DNA of 15,763 nt from an uncultured Lachnospiraceae bacterium (GCA_910588865.1 CAJUSJ010000069.1:5719-21481), one strand, 5' to 3'; positions 7,529 to 15,632 are shown, numbered from the stretch's first letter. Program-made: numbers and translations. The notes: generated by a model not told the origin, from the letters alone.

Positions 7529-8458
7529 ATGATCGCGATTATTCTGGCTAAGAAAATATTGTCCCTGTTTCTCATCATGGTTATGGGCGCGGCCCTGGTG
7601 AAAAGCAAGGTTTTGAAAGCGGAGGACAGCAAGAGCATATCCGTGGTCACACTGTACCTGGTGATGCCCTGTGTGATCATCTCCTCGTTTCAGGTGGAGT
7701 ACACGGAGGAGATAAGAGACGGGCTGGTGCTGGCGCTTATAGGCGCGGCGCTGGTGCATGTGGTGCTGATCGCGGTGACAGCGGTTCTGGGAAAGGCGCT
7801 GCGCTGGGACCCGGTGGAGAAGGATTCCGCCATCTATTCCAATGCCGGCAACCTGATCATCCCCATTGTGACGGCCATGTTGGGAAAGGAGTGGATCATC
7901 TACACCAGCGCCTTCCTGTCGGTACAGCTCATACTTTTGTGGAGCCACGGGAAGATGGTTCTGTGCGGGGAAAAGAAGATTGACATCAAGAAGATCGTCA
8001 CCAATGTGAACATGATCTCCATCCTTGTGGGAATCCTGCTGTTTATCTGCCGCATAGAGCTTCCGGCAGTGCTCCGGGATTCCGTCGACACGGTGGGGAG
8101 CATGGTGGGCCCTGCCGCTATGATTGTCACCGGGATGCTCATCGGCAACATGGATCTGAAGAAGCTGACCGCTTACCGGAAGCTGCCCATGATGATTTTT
8201 GTGCGGCTCATGGGTTTTCCCCTTTTAAATATCCTCCTGCTGAAAATTTCCGGTCTGGCCGGCATGGTTCCCGCGGGGGAGACGATTCTCCTCATTACCC
8301 TTTTGGCCACCATCACACCATCTGCCTCCACCATCACCCAGATGGCCCAGGTGTATGGAAAAGACGCGGATTATGCCAGCGCCATCAACGTGGCAACCAC
8401 ACTGCTGTGCATTATCACCATGCCGGTTATGGTTATGATCTATCAATATGTGATGTGA
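7529..8458 (+). CDS. AEC-family (auxin efflux carrier-like) membrane transporter
   Basis: The 309-residue hydrophobic protein has about ten predicted membrane segments, beginning at residues 3-22, arranged as two halves around a charged central loop (GEKKIDIKK). Motifs typical of the family are visible: LVMPCVIISSF in the second helix region, SNAGNLIIPIV in the fourth, and TPSASTITQMAQVYGKDADYAS near the C-terminus. The AEC family includes malate and other organic-acid carriers in bacteria, but the substrate cannot be read from sequence. The start ATG at 7529 follows GGGAGCGG, which overlaps the end of pepD, 14 nt upstream, indicating translational linkage. The operon ends at the bidirectional hairpin 8485-8529. 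Confidence 0.9.
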   Translation: MIAIILAKKILSLFLIMVMGAALVKSKVLKAEDSKSISVVTLYLVMPCVIISSFQVEYTEEIRDGLVLALIGAALVHVVLIAVTAVLGKALRWDPVEKDSAIYSNAGNLIIPIVTAMLGKEWIIYTSAFLSVQLILLWSHGKMVLCGEKKIDIKKIVTNVNMISILVGILLFICRIELPAVLRDSVDTVGSMVGPAAMIVTGMLIGNMDLKKLTAYRKLPMMIFVRLMGFPLLNILLLKISGLAGMVPAGETILLITLLATITPSASTITQMAQVYGKDADYASAINVATTLLCIITMPVMVMIYQYVM

Positions 8459-8484
8459 AAATGAAAGACCGCCGCACTGTTATA

Positions 8485-8529
8485 AAAAAAGAATGTTTTC
8501 ATGGGTAATCCCTGAAAACATTCTTTTTT
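8485..8529. terminator. Bidirectional intrinsic terminator between the permease and lepB
   Basis: Bases 8485-8501 pair with 8513-8529 over 17 uninterrupted bp, and GGG/CCC (8503-8505 / 8510-8512) extends the stem around a TAAT loop. One arm ends in six T on the plus strand and in a run of A (T on the minus strand) on the other side. It can therefore serve both convergent genes. Confidence 0.93.
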
Positions 8530-8577
8530 AGTTAGTATTATTGATCTGTCTGATCCCGGCGGCATACAGTGACTGCC

Positions 8578-9162
8578 CTACCGGATCTTCCCAATACTCG
8601 GGAAATACCGGAACAGTACCTTGGCCACGATCTTCTCTCTCTTGACATAAGTATTGTGCCAGAACCGGGAGTCGGCGGAATAGTTTCGGTTGTCCCCAAG
8701 CATAAAGTAACATCCTTCCGGCACCTCGTAGTGGAGTTCCACAGGGGTTTCCATCTCCTCCCGGATATAGGGCTCATCAAGAGGGGTGTCGGAGCCGTTG
8801 ATATACACATGGCCATCCCGGATATCCACGGTCTCCCCCGGCATACCGATGATGCGTTTTACATAGTAAGTCTTCTCCGTGATGTCGTCAGGGAAATAAA
8901 AGATAATGATATCCCCTCTCTCGGGATCCGTAAAATAGTAGCTGAGCCGGGAGCCGATCACCCGGTCGTGGGTCATGATGGTGTTCTCCATGGAAGCGCT
9001 GGGAACTCTGCTGTTGGCGATGATGAATCTATTTAAGACAAAAGCGATGAGGGAGGCGATCACCAGAATCTGGACCCAGCTGATGATCTCTTCCTTTAAG
9101 TTAAATTTTTCCTTTTTTTCCTCATTTTCCGGGTTTGCCTGTGGTTCTTGATTCTCGTTCAT
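8578..9162 (-). CDS. lepB: Signal peptidase I
   Basis: LepB cleaves signal peptides from exported proteins on the outer face of the membrane. The 194-residue product has a charged cytoplasmic N-tail (residues 1-24, rich in Glu/Asn/Lys), one membrane helix at about 28-48, and then the S26 catalytic domain. The nucleophile is Ser57 in SRVPSASMENT and the general base is Lys102 in YYVKRIIGMPGE. The box-E motif GDNRNYSADSR is at 156-166. One N-terminal helix and a short catalytic domain are typical of Gram-positive enzymes. The start is supported by AAGAAGG 7 nt upstream on the minus strand. It is divergent from the metallopeptidase gene and convergent with the permease gene, so it is probably transcribed alone. 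Confidence 0.96.
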   Translation of the reverse strand: MNENQEPQANPENEEKKEKFNLKEEIISWVQILVIASLIAFVLNRFIIANSRVPSASMENTIMTHDRVIGSRLSYYFTDPERGDIIIFYFPDDITEKTYYVKRIIGMPGETVDIRDGHVYINGSDTPLDEPYIREEMETPVELHYEVPEGCYFMLGDNRNYSADSRFWHNTYVKREKIVAKVLFRYFPSIGKIR

Positions 9163-9219
9163 AAAATAACCTTCTTTCTATACTGATCTTGACGCCAAAA
9201 AGAATACGCGGTCAGAATA

Positions 9220-9248
9220 AGTGTAAATGACTTCTCGGGTTTGCGCAA
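9220..9248 (-). promoter_or_regulatory. Probable lepB promoter
   Basis: On the minus strand TTGCGC (9248-9243) and TACACT (9225-9220) are 17 bp apart, giving a start near 9213 and a leader of about 50 nt. Other weak combinations exist in this AT-rich gap. Confidence 0.4.
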
Positions 9249-9280
9249 GGACTTTTACAAAAAGGTAAGAAAATTTTTAG

Positions 9281-9309
9281 TGAAAGTATACCTGGAAATA
9301 TGGTAAAAT
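9281..9309 (+). promoter_or_regulatory. Probable promoter with extended -10 for the metallopeptidase gene
   Basis: TAAAAT (9304-9309) is preceded by TGG, making a TGn extended -10. The -35 region around 9280-9286 (GTGAAAG) is weak. The in-frame ATG at 9300 lies inside this element, which supports the downstream start at 9348. Confidence 0.45.
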
Positions 9310-9347
9310 ATAGAGAAGCGAGGCGTGGACAAAGGGGAACATACATA

Positions 9348-10391
9348 ATGAAATACGAGAAAAACAACTTAAACAGAAAATTACTTATCGCGGGCATGAT
9401 CCTTCTGGCAGCCGCGGGCGGGGGGCAGCTTGCCGCCAGGAACCTTAAGTCCTTTGGGAGCTGGTACGCGCTCCGTGTGTATTCCATCCTGGTGTCAGTG
9501 GTGGGGAGGATCTGGGGGATCCTGCCTGTATCAGCGGCAGAGCTGGGGCTGTACGGCCTGGCCATAGGGGCGGTGTGGTATGGGTGGAACCGCAGAAAGG
9601 ACTGGAGGTCCATCGCGAGCAGAGCAGTGCTGGTGGTGGGGGCGGCGGCGTTTTTATACACCTATCAGTGCGGGATCAATTACTACCGGAAGCCCTTTTC
9701 CAGCGAACTGGAACTGGATACGCGTCAGTCTTCTGTGGCGGAACTGGCGGAGCTGTGCCGTTATCTGACCGAAAAGGTCAACGAGACCGCGGATGACGCT
9801 TTCTATGAATACCGGTGGGCGTCCTGGGGGCAGGAAGCCATGGAGAACCTGGGGCAGATCTACCCGGGGCTTTCCGGATACTATCCCAGGCCCAAGCCAG
9901 TGGCCGTATCCTGGATCCTGTCCGTGCAGCAGCTGTGCGGGATCTATTCCCCCTTTACGGTGGAGGCCAACTACAACCGGCAGATGCCCTCTTACAATAT
10001 ACCCCATACCCTGTGCCATGAGCTGTCCCACCTGCGGGGATACATGAGAGAGGATGAGGCCAATTTTATCGGCTATCTGGCCTGTATCCACTCAGACAGG
10101 CAGTGCTTTCAGTACAGCGGCTACCTGACAGGCTGGGTTTACGCCACCAATGCCCTGGTGGGGCAGGACCAGGACACTTACTATCAGCTTTATGACAGCC
10201 TCTGTCCGCGGGCGGTGGAGGATCTTCGGGAGAACAGCGAATTCTGGAACCATTATGAAGGCAAGGTGGCGGAGGTGGCCAATCAGATGAATGACACTTA
10301 TTTAAAGATCAATGACCAGGAGGAGGGGGTCAGGACCTACGGGCGGATGGTGGATCTGATGCTGGCCCATTACCGCCAGATAGAAAAATAG
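9348..10391 (+). CDS. DUF3810-type membrane zinc metallopeptidase
   Basis: The 347-residue protein has hydrophobic segments at about residues 11-30, 42-60, 63-80 and 91-107, then a soluble region facing one side of the membrane. That region carries HTLCHELSHLRGYMREDEANF, with the zinc-binding HELSH at residues 224-228 and Glu237 as a likely third ligand. Order, length and motif match DUF3810 proteins, predicted zincin-like peptidases of unknown substrate. The ATG at 9348 was chosen over the in-frame ATG at 9300, because AAAGGGG lies 7 nt before it and 9300 falls in the presumed -10 box. It is divergent from lepB, and glgB downstream has its own promoter. No terminator is seen between this gene and glgB. 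Peptidase activity is inferred from the motif only. Confidence 0.85.
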   Translation: MKYEKNNLNRKLLIAGMILLAAAGGGQLAARNLKSFGSWYALRVYSILVSVVGRIWGILPVSAAELGLYGLAIGAVWYGWNRRKDWRSIASRAVLVVGAAAFLYTYQCGINYYRKPFSSELELDTRQSSVAELAELCRYLTEKVNETADDAFYEYRWASWGQEAMENLGQIYPGLSGYYPRPKPVAVSWILSVQQLCGIYSPFTVEANYNRQMPSYNIPHTLCHELSHLRGYMREDEANFIGYLACIHSDRQCFQYSGYLTGWVYATNALVGQDQDTYYQLYDSLCPRAVEDLRENSEFWNHYEGKVAEVANQMNDTYLKINDQEEGVRTYGRMVDLMLAHYRQIEK

Positions 10392-10412
10392 TTTGAAAAA
10401 AGTGTGTTCTCA

Positions 10413-10441
10413 TTGTAATAGTCTTGAAATAATGGTAAAAT
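10413..10441 (+). promoter_or_regulatory. Sigma-A promoter of glgB
   Basis: TTGTAA (10413-10418) and TAAAAT (10436-10441) are 17 bp apart, with TGG before the -10 (extended -10). Transcription is predicted to start near 10448. The core ATGGTAAAAT is identical to the one at 9300-9309 ahead of the neighbouring gene. Confidence 0.65.
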
Positions 10442-10443
10442 GA

Positions 10444-10460
10444 TAAAAATATGATTTTTA
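10444..10460. repeat. 17-bp perfect palindrome at the predicted glgB transcription start
   Basis: TAAAAAT (10444-10450) and ATTTTTA (10454-10460) are inverse complements around ATG. The site begins 2 nt after the -10 box and ends 2 nt before the ribosome binding site. It could be an operator, although an AT-only palindrome in an AT-rich promoter can occur by chance. Confidence 0.4.
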
Positions 10461-10477
10461 CAGGAGGGGGTATATTC

Positions 10478-13027
10478 ATGGACAAAACGTTGTATTCAAT
10501 GATGGATTGGGCGGGGATTGAGGAATTGGTATATTCGGAGGCCGCGGATCCTCATCAGCTTTTAGGGCCTCATGTGACGGAGAATGGGCTGCTGGTGCAG
10601 GCGTTCATCCCCACAGCGGCTGCCATATCGGTGAAGGTTAAGGGAGGGAAAGAGTATCCCATGGAGATGGCGGACGAGGCCGGATTTTTCGCCGCGCTGA
10701 TTCCCCGCAAGACCGTTGCCGAGTATACTCTGGCGGTTACCTATGACAACGGGGATGTGAGGGAGATGGGTGATCCCTATGCCTACGAGCCCCAGATCGG
10801 TGAGGAGGAGCTGGGCAAATTCGCCGCGGGAATCTACTACGACGCCTATGAGAAGCTGGGCGCTCATATTATGGAGATCAAGGGCGTAAAGGGCGTGTAT
10901 TTCGCGGTCTGGGCTCCCTGTGCCATGCGGGTCAGCGTGGTGGGGGATTTTAATATATGGGACGGGCGGCGTCACCAGATGAGAAGGCTGGGGGATTCCG
11001 GTGTGTTTGAGCTGTTTATCCCCGGGCTGGACAAAGGCGCGGTGTACAAGTACGAGGTAAAGGCCAAAAACGGCGACGCCATGCTGAAAGCGGACCCCTA
11101 TGGCAATTACGCGGAGCTGCGGCCAAACAACGCCTCCATTGTCTGGGATATCAACAATTACCAGTGGAGCGACCAGTCCTGGATGACAGCCAGGGAGAAG
11201 ACCGAGCATCGGAATAAGCCTATGTCCATCTATGAGATGCATCTGGGTTCCTGGATCCGCAAGCCTGTGGCGGAAGCTGAGGATGGCAAGCCCATAGTGG
11301 GAAGCGAGTTTTACAACTACCGGGAGATTGCCGAGAAGCTGGCCGTGTATGTGAAAGACATGGGCTATACACATGTGGAGCTGATGCCGGTTATGGAGCA
11401 TCCCTTGGACGCCTCCTGGGGATACCAGGTCACCGGCTATTACGCGCCTACCAGCCGCTACGGAACTCCTGATGATTTCCAGTATTTTGTGGATTATCTT
11501 CACGGACAGGGAATCGGCGTGATTTTGGACTGGGTTCCCGCTCATTTTCCAAGGGATCTGGCAGGACTGGCCTGTTTTGACGGAACCTGCGTGTATGAGC
11601 ACAAGGACCCCAGGCAGGGGGCTCATCCCCACTGGGGAACCTTGATCTACAATTACGGAAGGCCCCAGGTGTCCAATTTCCTCATCGCCAATGCCCTGTA
11701 CTGGGCTAAGAAATACCACGCAGACGGGATCCGCATGGACGCGGTGGCCTCCATGCTGTATCTGGATTACGGAAAGAACCCGGGAGAGTGGGTGGCCAAT
11801 ATCTATGGAGGCCACGAGAACCTGGAAGCAGTGGAGTTTTTAAAACACCTGAATTCCATTTTCAAAAAACAGACAGGCAATGCCATGCTCATCGCCGAGG
11901 AGTCTACCGCGTGGCCAAAGATCACAGGGGATGTGAAAGAGGGCTCTCTGGGATTTGACTACAAGTGGAACATGGGCTGGATGAACGACTTCCTGGGATA
12001 TATGCAGTGTGATCCCTATTTCCGGTGCCATCACTACGGGGAACTGACCTTCAGCATGCTGTACGCCTACAGCGAGGAGTTTATTCTGGTGTTCTCCCAC
12101 GACGAGGTGGTTCACGGCAAGGGTTCCATAGCGGGCAAGATGCCAGGGGAGACCTTTGAGGCCAAGTTCTCCAACTTAAGGGCAGCTTATGGGTTTATGA
12201 TGACCCATCCAGGCAAGAAGCTTCTGTTCATGGGCCAGGATATGGGACAGATCTCCGAGTGGAATGAGAACGAGAGCCTGCCCTGGAACCTGCTGGACTA
12301 TGATATCCACAGCCAGACCAGAGAATATGTGAAGGCTTTAAATAAACTGTACAGGACCTATCCGGCGCTGTATCAGCTGGACGATCATCCCGACGGATTC
12401 CAGTGGATGGACTGCACCAGCGGCCAGGACAATATCGTCTCTTTCGTGAGAAAGACGGGAAAGCCGGAGGAAACCCTCCTTGTGGTGTGCAACTTCGCTC
12501 CGGTACAGCACGATGACTATCAGGTGGGAGTTCCTTTCCACGGAAAATACAAAGAGATCTTTAACAGCGAAAGCAAGGCGTTCGGCGGATGCGGTGTAGT
12601 CAATCCCAGGGTGAAGACCTCCAAGGCCGAGGAGTGCCGGGGAAGAGAGGAGTCTATCCAGATCCAGCTCGCGCCTCTGGGAGTACAGATCTATACCTGC
12701 ACCCCGGTAGAGGAAGAGAAGAAGGCGGCAGTGTCCAAAAAGACAGAGACCAAGAAGACAGCTACGGCTGAAAAAGCGGCCCCGGCTGAGGTAAAGAAGG
12801 AAAAGAAGGCAGGGAAAGCAGCCGCGGCAAAGGAGAAGAAGGAAGACAAGGCTGAAAAGGCCGGGGTCCCGGAGACGAAGAAAAAAGAGAAGGCTGAGAA
12901 GGCCGGGGTCCCGGAGGCGAAGAAAAAAGAGAAGGCTGAGAAGGCCGGGGCCCCGGAGGAGAAGAAGGAAGACAAGGCCCAGAAGGCTGAAGAAAAGACC
13001 AAAGCGGGAGGGAAAAAGAAGGGCTAG
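10478..13027 (+). CDS. glgB: 1,4-alpha-glucan branching enzyme with lysine-rich repeat tail
   Basis: GlgB cuts alpha-1,4-glucan chains and re-attaches them by alpha-1,6 bonds, making branched glycogen (GH13). The 849-residue product has an N1 module (about 10-105), a CBM48/N2 module (about 120-215), the catalytic barrel (about 250-625) and a beta-sandwich end (about 640-742). Catalytic residues are Asp421 in DGIRMDAVASM, Glu474 in LIAEEST and Asp542 in FSHDEVVHG; the spacing equals that of E. coli Asp405/Glu458/Asp526. The family normally ends near residue 742. Here about 105 further residues of Lys/Glu/Ala follow (36 Lys by my count), with a 14-residue repeat. The ATG at 10478 lies 7 nt after AGGAGGGGG; the earlier ATG at 10451 sits within the palindrome before the ribosome binding site. 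It is followed by mscS and malQ with no clear terminator between. Confidence 0.96.
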   Translation: MDKTLYSMMDWAGIEELVYSEAADPHQLLGPHVTENGLLVQAFIPTAAAISVKVKGGKEYPMEMADEAGFFAALIPRKTVAEYTLAVTYDNGDVREMGDPYAYEPQIGEEELGKFAAGIYYDAYEKLGAHIMEIKGVKGVYFAVWAPCAMRVSVVGDFNIWDGRRHQMRRLGDSGVFELFIPGLDKGAVYKYEVKAKNGDAMLKADPYGNYAELRPNNASIVWDINNYQWSDQSWMTAREKTEHRNKPMSIYEMHLGSWIRKPVAEAEDGKPIVGSEFYNYREIAEKLAVYVKDMGYTHVELMPVMEHPLDASWGYQVTGYYAPTSRYGTPDDFQYFVDYLHGQGIGVILDWVPAHFPRDLAGLACFDGTCVYEHKDPRQGAHPHWGTLIYNYGRPQVSNFLIANALYWAKKYHADGIRMDAVASMLYLDYGKNPGEWVANIYGGHENLEAVEFLKHLNSIFKKQTGNAMLIAEESTAWPKITGDVKEGSLGFDYKWNMGWMNDFLGYMQCDPYFRCHHYGELTFSMLYAYSEEFILVFSHDEVVHGKGSIAGKMPGETFEAKFSNLRAAYGFMMTHPGKKLLFMGQDMGQISEWNENESLPWNLLDYDIHSQTREYVKALNKLYRTYPALYQLDDHPDGFQWMDCTSGQDNIVSFVRKTGKPEETLLVVCNFAPVQHDDYQVGVPFHGKYKEIFNSESKAFGGCGVVNPRVKTSKAEECRGREESIQIQLAPLGVQIYTCTPVEEEKKAAVSKKTETKKTATAEKAAPAEVKKEKKAGKAAAAKEKKEDKAEKAGVPETKKKEKAEKAGVPEAKKKEKAEKAGAPEEKKEDKAQKAEEKTKAGGKKKG
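12851..12976 (+). repeat. 42-bp tandem repeat in the glgB tail, three copies
   Basis: Copies at 12851-12892, 12893-12934 and 12935-12976 encode AEKAGVPETKKKEK, AEKAGVPEAKKKEK and AEKAGAPEEKKEDK; a fragment continues at 12977. The 42-bp period is 14 codons, so expansion or loss would stay in frame. The first two copies are nearly identical in DNA, suggesting recent duplication. Confidence 0.93.
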
Positions 13028-13181
13028 AAGAACTCCCAAAAGGAATCAAAGGGAAAGGGCAGAAGGCGAATAAGGAGGCAGCGCCTTCCGGCAGTGGAGC
13101 CCGGGGAAAAATCTCCAATAAGACATAGAAATGACACAGGCGGGCTGAAGCCGCCGGAAATCATAGGAGAGACAGAAGTTT

Positions 13182-14117
13182 ATGATATGGAATGAGTCGG
13201 CGGGCCTGTCTCCGGAGACTCTGGAGATCGTCAAAGAGGTCCAGCAGGATCTGGAACAGTTAACCCCCAATGTGATACTGGAAACCATGAAAAGCTGGAT
13301 CCCGGGTCTTGTGGCCCTGGGATACCGGCTTCTGGCGGCAGGGGTCATCCTGATGATCGGTGTCCGCCTTGCCAAAGTGGTACAGAAGATGATGGGGAAG
13401 ACCTTCAACCGGATGGAGATGGAGGTCTCCCTGAAAAAATTTTTATTGTCAGCGATTTACGCGAGCATCTGTATCCTGGCCATCTTTGTAGCCGCGGAGA
13501 AATTCGGCATCAGTTCGGGATCCATTATCGCCCTCTTAGGCTCTGCCGGGCTTGCCCTGAGCCTGTCTCTCCAGAATATGCTGGGAAATTTCGCGGGCGG
13601 GGTGGCGCTTTTGCTTCTCAAACCGTTTAAGGTGGGAGACTACATTATCTGCGGGACAGAGGAGGGGACAGTGGCCTCCATCGGCCTGGTATATACCACG
13701 CTGAACACCATGGATAACCGGATGGTCATCCTGCCAAACGGCTCCTTGTCCAACAACAATCTCACCAATGTCACAGCCCAGGAGAAGAGGCGGCTGGAGA
13801 TCAAGGTGGGGATCAGCTATGAGTCGGATCTTAAGAAGGCAAAGGAGATTCTGGAGGAGTTGTTTCAAAACCATCCTCTGGTGAGGAAGGAGGAGGGGAT
13901 TCTGGTGTTTGTGGACAGCCTGGGGGACAGCGCGGTTTTGCTGGGGGCCAGAGGCTGGGTGGCCACAGGGGATTATTGGAGCGTCAAATGGGAGATGATC
14001 GAGAAGATCAAGCTGACATTTGACGAGAAAGGAATCCAGATCCCGTACCACCAGATTGATGTCCACTGCAAAGAACTGCTTTCCGGCGGCCTGGCAGGCA
14101 CCGGAAAGTCCATATAA
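13182..14117 (+). CDS. mscS: MscS-family small-conductance mechanosensitive channel
   Basis: MscS channels open under membrane tension and release solutes on hypo-osmotic shock. The 311-residue product has predicted helices at about 41-64, 87-106 and 113-148. The last is the pore-lining TM3 with the family pattern GSAGLALSLSLQNMLGNFAGG and then LLLKPFKVGDYI. The beta-domain motif VILPNGSLSNNNLTN and a cytoplasmic alpha/beta domain complete the usual layout. The N-terminal 38 residues are acidic and amphipathic. The ATG at 13182 is 12 nt after GGAG (13166-13169), a somewhat long spacing. The gene lies between glgB (154 nt away) and malQ (21 nt away) with no separate promoter recognised, so co-transcription is likely. 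A role in osmotic balance during glucan mobilisation is inference. Confidence 0.93.
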   Translation: MIWNESAGLSPETLEIVKEVQQDLEQLTPNVILETMKSWIPGLVALGYRLLAAGVILMIGVRLAKVVQKMMGKTFNRMEMEVSLKKFLLSAIYASICILAIFVAAEKFGISSGSIIALLGSAGLALSLSLQNMLGNFAGGVALLLLKPFKVGDYIICGTEEGTVASIGLVYTTLNTMDNRMVILPNGSLSNNNLTNVTAQEKRRLEIKVGISYESDLKKAKEILEELFQNHPLVRKEEGILVFVDSLGDSAVLLGARGWVATGDYWSVKWEMIEKIKLTFDEKGIQIPYHQIDVHCKELLSGGLAGTGKSI

Positions 14118-14138
14118 TTATACTAGGAGGAACATGGT

Positions 14139-15632
14139 ATGAGAGAGTGCGGCATATTACTGCCCATAGCCAGTCTGCCGTCAAAATATGGAATCGGGGC
14201 ATTTTCAAAGGAGGCCTATGAATTTGTGGACCAGCTGAAAGCGGCGGGGCAGAGCTACTGGCAGATCCTGCCTCTGGGGCCCACGGGTTATGGGGATTCC
14301 CCTTACCAGACGTTTTCGGCTTTTGCGGGAAATCCCTATTTTATTGACCTGGAACAGCTGACAGAGGTTGGTCTTTTGACTCTTGAGGAATGCCGGGAGG
14401 CGGATTTTGGGGAAGAAGAGGACAGGATCAATTATGAGAAGATCTACAAAAGCCGTTTCGCGGTGCTTAAGAAAGCTTTCCTGAGGTGGAAGAAGTCCAT
14501 AAGCCGGGGCGGCCTAAGGGGGGATGAGATCTTTCAGGAGGAACTGGCCAGGGAGACCAGGGAATACTGCTTTTACGCTGCCCTGAAACGGCATTTTAAA
14601 GACATAAGCTGGGAAAAATGGGACCAGGACATCCGGATGCGCGAGAAAGAAGCAGTGAAGAGATACAAGGAGCTTCTGGCGGAGGAGATCGAATTCTATG
14701 GTTTCCAGCAGGTGATGTTCCAACGTCAGTGGAGGAAACTGAAGGAGTATGCCAACTCCCAGGGAATCCGGTTCATCGGGGACATTCCCATCTACGTGGC
14801 CTTTGACAGCGCCGATGCCTGGAGCTGCCCGGAGCTATTCCAGTTTGATAAAGACAACAGGCCCAGGGCTGTGGCAGGCTGTCCGCCGGATGCCTTTTCC
14901 GATACAGGTCAGCTGTGGGGAAATCCTCTTTACGACTGGAAATACCACGAGAAGACGGGATATGCCTGGTGGATGAAGCGGATGAAGTACAGCTTTGACC
15001 TGTACGATGTGGTCAGGATCGACCATTTCCGGGGATTTGACGAGTATTACGCTATCCCGGCAGACGAGGATACGGCGGTGAACGGAACCTGGCGGAAGGG
15101 GCCTGGGATGGCTCTTTTCACCAAGATGAAGGAAACCCTGGGAGACGTGGATATCATCGCGGAAGATCTGGGATTTCTGACGCCCAGCGTCCATAAGCTT
15201 CTGGAGGACACGGGATTTCCGGGGATGAAAGTGCTCCAGTTCGCGTTCAGCGTCAGCGAGAGGAGCGACTATCTGCCCTATCTCTATGACCACAACTGCG
15301 TGGTCTATACAGGGACTCACGACAATGACACCACCCGGGGCTGGTATGAGACCATGGACAAGGGTGAGAGAAGGTTCGCTCAGAAGTATATGAACATTGA
15401 GGATACCCCGGAGGAAGAGATCTCCTGGGATTTCATCCGCCTGGCAGTGGCCAGCGCCGCGGACCTGGCGGTGATACCTCTTCAGGATTATCTTGGCATT
15501 GGAAAAGAAGGCCGGATCAACACCCCCTCCACTCTGGGCGGAAACTGGATGTGGCGGATGAAAAAAGGGCAGTTCACGCCAAAGATCATAGAGCGGTGCA
15601 GGGAGCTGAACTGGATCTATGGGAGATGCTGA
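14139..15632 (+). CDS. malQ: 4-alpha-glucanotransferase (amylomaltase)
   Basis: MalQ (GH77) moves alpha-1,4-glucan segments between maltodextrins and releases glucose, so it works with glycogen and starch breakdown. The 497-residue product carries the family pattern throughout: LPSKYGIG and PLGPTGYGDSPYQ at the N-terminus, and catalytic Asp295 in VRIDHFRGFDEY, Glu342 in IIAEDLGFLTP and Asp395 in TGTHDNDTTRGW. This spacing matches Thermus amylomaltase (293/340/395). NTPST at 461-465 near the C-terminus is also typical. The ATG at 14139 follows TAGGAGG; the preceding ATG at 14134 is out of the coding frame and stops immediately. It is 21 nt after mscS, probably in the same transcript as glgB-mscS, and is followed by a strong hairpin at 15672-15716. 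Confidence 0.96.
   Translation: MRECGILLPIASLPSKYGIGAFSKEAYEFVDQLKAAGQSYWQILPLGPTGYGDSPYQTFSAFAGNPYFIDLEQLTEVGLLTLEECREADFGEEEDRINYEKIYKSRFAVLKKAFLRWKKSISRGGLRGDEIFQEELARETREYCFYAALKRHFKDISWEKWDQDIRMREKEAVKRYKELLAEEIEFYGFQQVMFQRQWRKLKEYANSQGIRFIGDIPIYVAFDSADAWSCPELFQFDKDNRPRAVAGCPPDAFSDTGQLWGNPLYDWKYHEKTGYAWWMKRMKYSFDLYDVVRIDHFRGFDEYYAIPADEDTAVNGTWRKGPGMALFTKMKETLGDVDIIAEDLGFLTPSVHKLLEDTGFPGMKVLQFAFSVSERSDYLPYLYDHNCVVYTGTHDNDTTRGWYETMDKGERRFAQKYMNIEDTPEEEISWDFIRLAVASAADLAVIPLQDYLGIGKEGRINTPSTLGGNWMWRMKKGQFTPKIIERCRELNWIYGRC

Noticed and set aside
8569..9036. Plus-strand frame of 155 codons opposite lepB
   Set aside because: All LepB catalytic motifs are on the minus strand, and the plus frame shows none and has no ribosome binding site.
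10562..11815. Long minus-strand frame of 417 codons opposite glgB
   Set aside because: It lies wholly within a well-supported GlgB catalytic region and its translation is His/Pro/Gly-rich without domains, typical of antisense shadows in GC-rich codon sets.
12851..12976. Short regularly spaced repeats suggesting a CRISPR array
   Set aside because: The repeats are directly adjacent with no unique spacers and are in frame with the glgB coding sequence.
12338..13039. Minus-strand Leu-rich frame opposite the glgB tail
   Set aside because: It looks like a membrane protein only because Lys and Glu codons read backwards give Leu, Phe and Ser; the repeat creates the pattern.
13062..13088. GAAGGCG/CGCCTTC inverted repeat after glgB as a terminator
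   Set aside because: The stem is only 7 bp with a 13-nt loop and no T run, so it is not a convincing terminator between glgB and mscS.
14112..14117. TATAAT at the end of mscS as a separate malQ promoter
   Set aside because: No -35-like hexamer occurs at 16-18 bp upstream (GCCTGG at 14089-14094 with 17-bp spacing), and the sequence is explained by the mscS stop region.
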